64,000 bases of DNA from Pedobacter aquae (GTDB taxonomy: Bacteria; Bacteroidota; Bacteroidia; Sphingobacteriales; Sphingobacteriaceae). Positions 63,431-64,000 of this stretch are shown piece after piece (within the stretch, counting starts at the first letter, position 1; each line of letters opens with the position of its first letter). The stretch lies in the NCBI RefSeq assembly GCF_008195825.1, contig NZ_CP043329.1, positions 1,860,001 through 1,924,000 of the forward strand, written 5' to 3'. The position numbers and the translations under genes were made by a program. The notes beneath the pieces were generated by a model. That model was given only the letters and a program-made list of their open reading frames with translations, was not told where the DNA came from and ran no database searches.

Positions 63431-64000
63431 ATGTTAAATAAAGATACATTAAAGCCCTTACTAAACCAGAATATTGAAGGAATTATCTGGAAAATAATGT
63501 TGGATGATGAGCAAAACTGCTTAGCTATAGAAAGTAGAACTTTAGCAAAACAGGTAGTATTTTCTGTTTACGATTTTAATAAACAAACTTTCCTTATCCT
63601 TAACTATGCTTTTGAGGAAAGCTGGCAATTGGGTTTATTAGCAGTTCATGAGTACAAATTGGTGCTACATGGTTTCGAAAATGAATTTGCCCCTACTCCA
63701 AAAAACATATTGGTATTTGATTTAGCACAACAAAAACTTAGCTGGCAAAACTATAGTCATACTGCCCAGGCTGTTTATAAAGAAGGTATAATGGCTTATA
63801 ATGCTAGAATAATGCCTCGTAAACTAGAATTATTAGATTTAAATACAGGCTCATCTTTAGGTTATGTTAAAACTAATGAAGCCTTAAAGCAGCTTCAAAA
63901 TCAAATTATTTTACCAGAAAATAAGCTTGCAGAAAATATTTGGGAAACAGCGCAACAATTAATTTACAAAGACCTTTTTATAAGAAGCTTATACCTAAAA
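63431..64000 (+). CDS. DUF4905-like protein, N-terminal part (runs off the window)
   Basis: From the ATG at 63431 the frame is open to the right edge, 190 codons. The start reads MLNKDTLKPLLNQNIEGIIW, with later segments VVFSVYDFNKQTFLILNYAFEESWQLGL and NARIMPRKLELLDLNTG. I recognise this only as similar to the DUF4905 family; function unknown. It diverges from nfeD with a 26-base shared region. Confidence 0.7.
   Translation, partial: MLNKDTLKPLLNQNIEGIIWKIMLDDEQNCLAIESRTLAKQVVFSVYDFNKQTFLILNYAFEESWQLGLLAVHEYKLVLHGFENEFAPTPKNILVFDLAQQKLSWQNYSHTAQAVYKEGIMAYNARIMPRKLELLDLNTGSSLGYVKTNEALKQLQNQIILPENKLAENIWETAQQLIYKDLFIRSLYLK

Overview
The window reads as chromosome from a low-GC member of the Bacteroidetes, most likely a Sphingobacteriaceae (Pedobacter-like) organism. 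Indicators are TAnnTTTG-type -7 promoter boxes, a compact primary sigma factor without region 1.1, a type III glutamine synthetase, a PorU2-like type IX secretion sortase, an Oar-like TonB-dependent receptor, an S46 dipeptidyl-peptidase, a TonB protein with a periplasmic PEFPGG motif, DUF2490/DUF4394/DUF4905 proteins and many small lipoproteins. The genus is inferred from gene content, not from a search.

Layout. 1-6.3 kb holds a partial ECF sigma factor, a repeat-bearing small lipoprotein, tRNA-His, rnhA, a trmN6/phosphodiesterase/fbp operon and purL. 6.35-16.7 kb is an AT-rich accessory block: a very large C25 sortase/peptidase, a Wzx-like flippase coupled to a FemAB-like acyltransferase, two overlapping membrane-protein genes, a second FemAB-like acyltransferase and a TonB-family protein. 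16.9-21.9 kb is a nitrogen island: amt plus an outer-membrane DUF6733-like gene, divergent from glnA type III, followed by a candidate structured RNA/repeat element. 22-36 kb carries purM, an S46 peptidase, a DUF4394 lipoprotein with an Oar-like receptor, lpdA, a large complementary tandem-repeat region, an MBL hydrolase, a phosphoesterase, a small outer-membrane protein and rpoD. 36-45 kb has an AI-2E exporter, a three-gene ABC/DUF3299 operon, the uxuA/mannonate-reductase pair, pncC, DUF2130 and a TSUP transporter. 45-64 kb has a multi-PAS histidine kinase divergent from raiA across a CRP/FNR-like palindrome, a CDGSH protein, a run of envelope lipoproteins, metB-like and proS genes, a Trp/Asn-repeat lipoprotein, an OmpP1/FadL-type protein, a YoeB-type toxin-antitoxin pair, a PL7-like secreted protein, dps, nfeD and a partial DUF4905 gene.

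The most striking window-wide signal is that seven genes, and probably an eighth, are broken by the same kind of event: one base missing, mostly in a homopolymer (trmN6, porU2, wzx, amt, a small outer-membrane gene, an ABC permease, the Trp/Asn lipoprotein, and probably a DUF1905/YdeI gene). All eight have the same sign. Uncorrected homopolymer undercalls in the assembly are the simplest explanation. Two of the sites (trmN6 and porU2) nevertheless sit on in-frame X XXY YYZ slippery heptamers, and the trmN6 site has a hairpin six bases downstream, so they deserve a separate check as programmed -1 frameshifts. I found no CRISPR array, prophage or complete insertion sequence.
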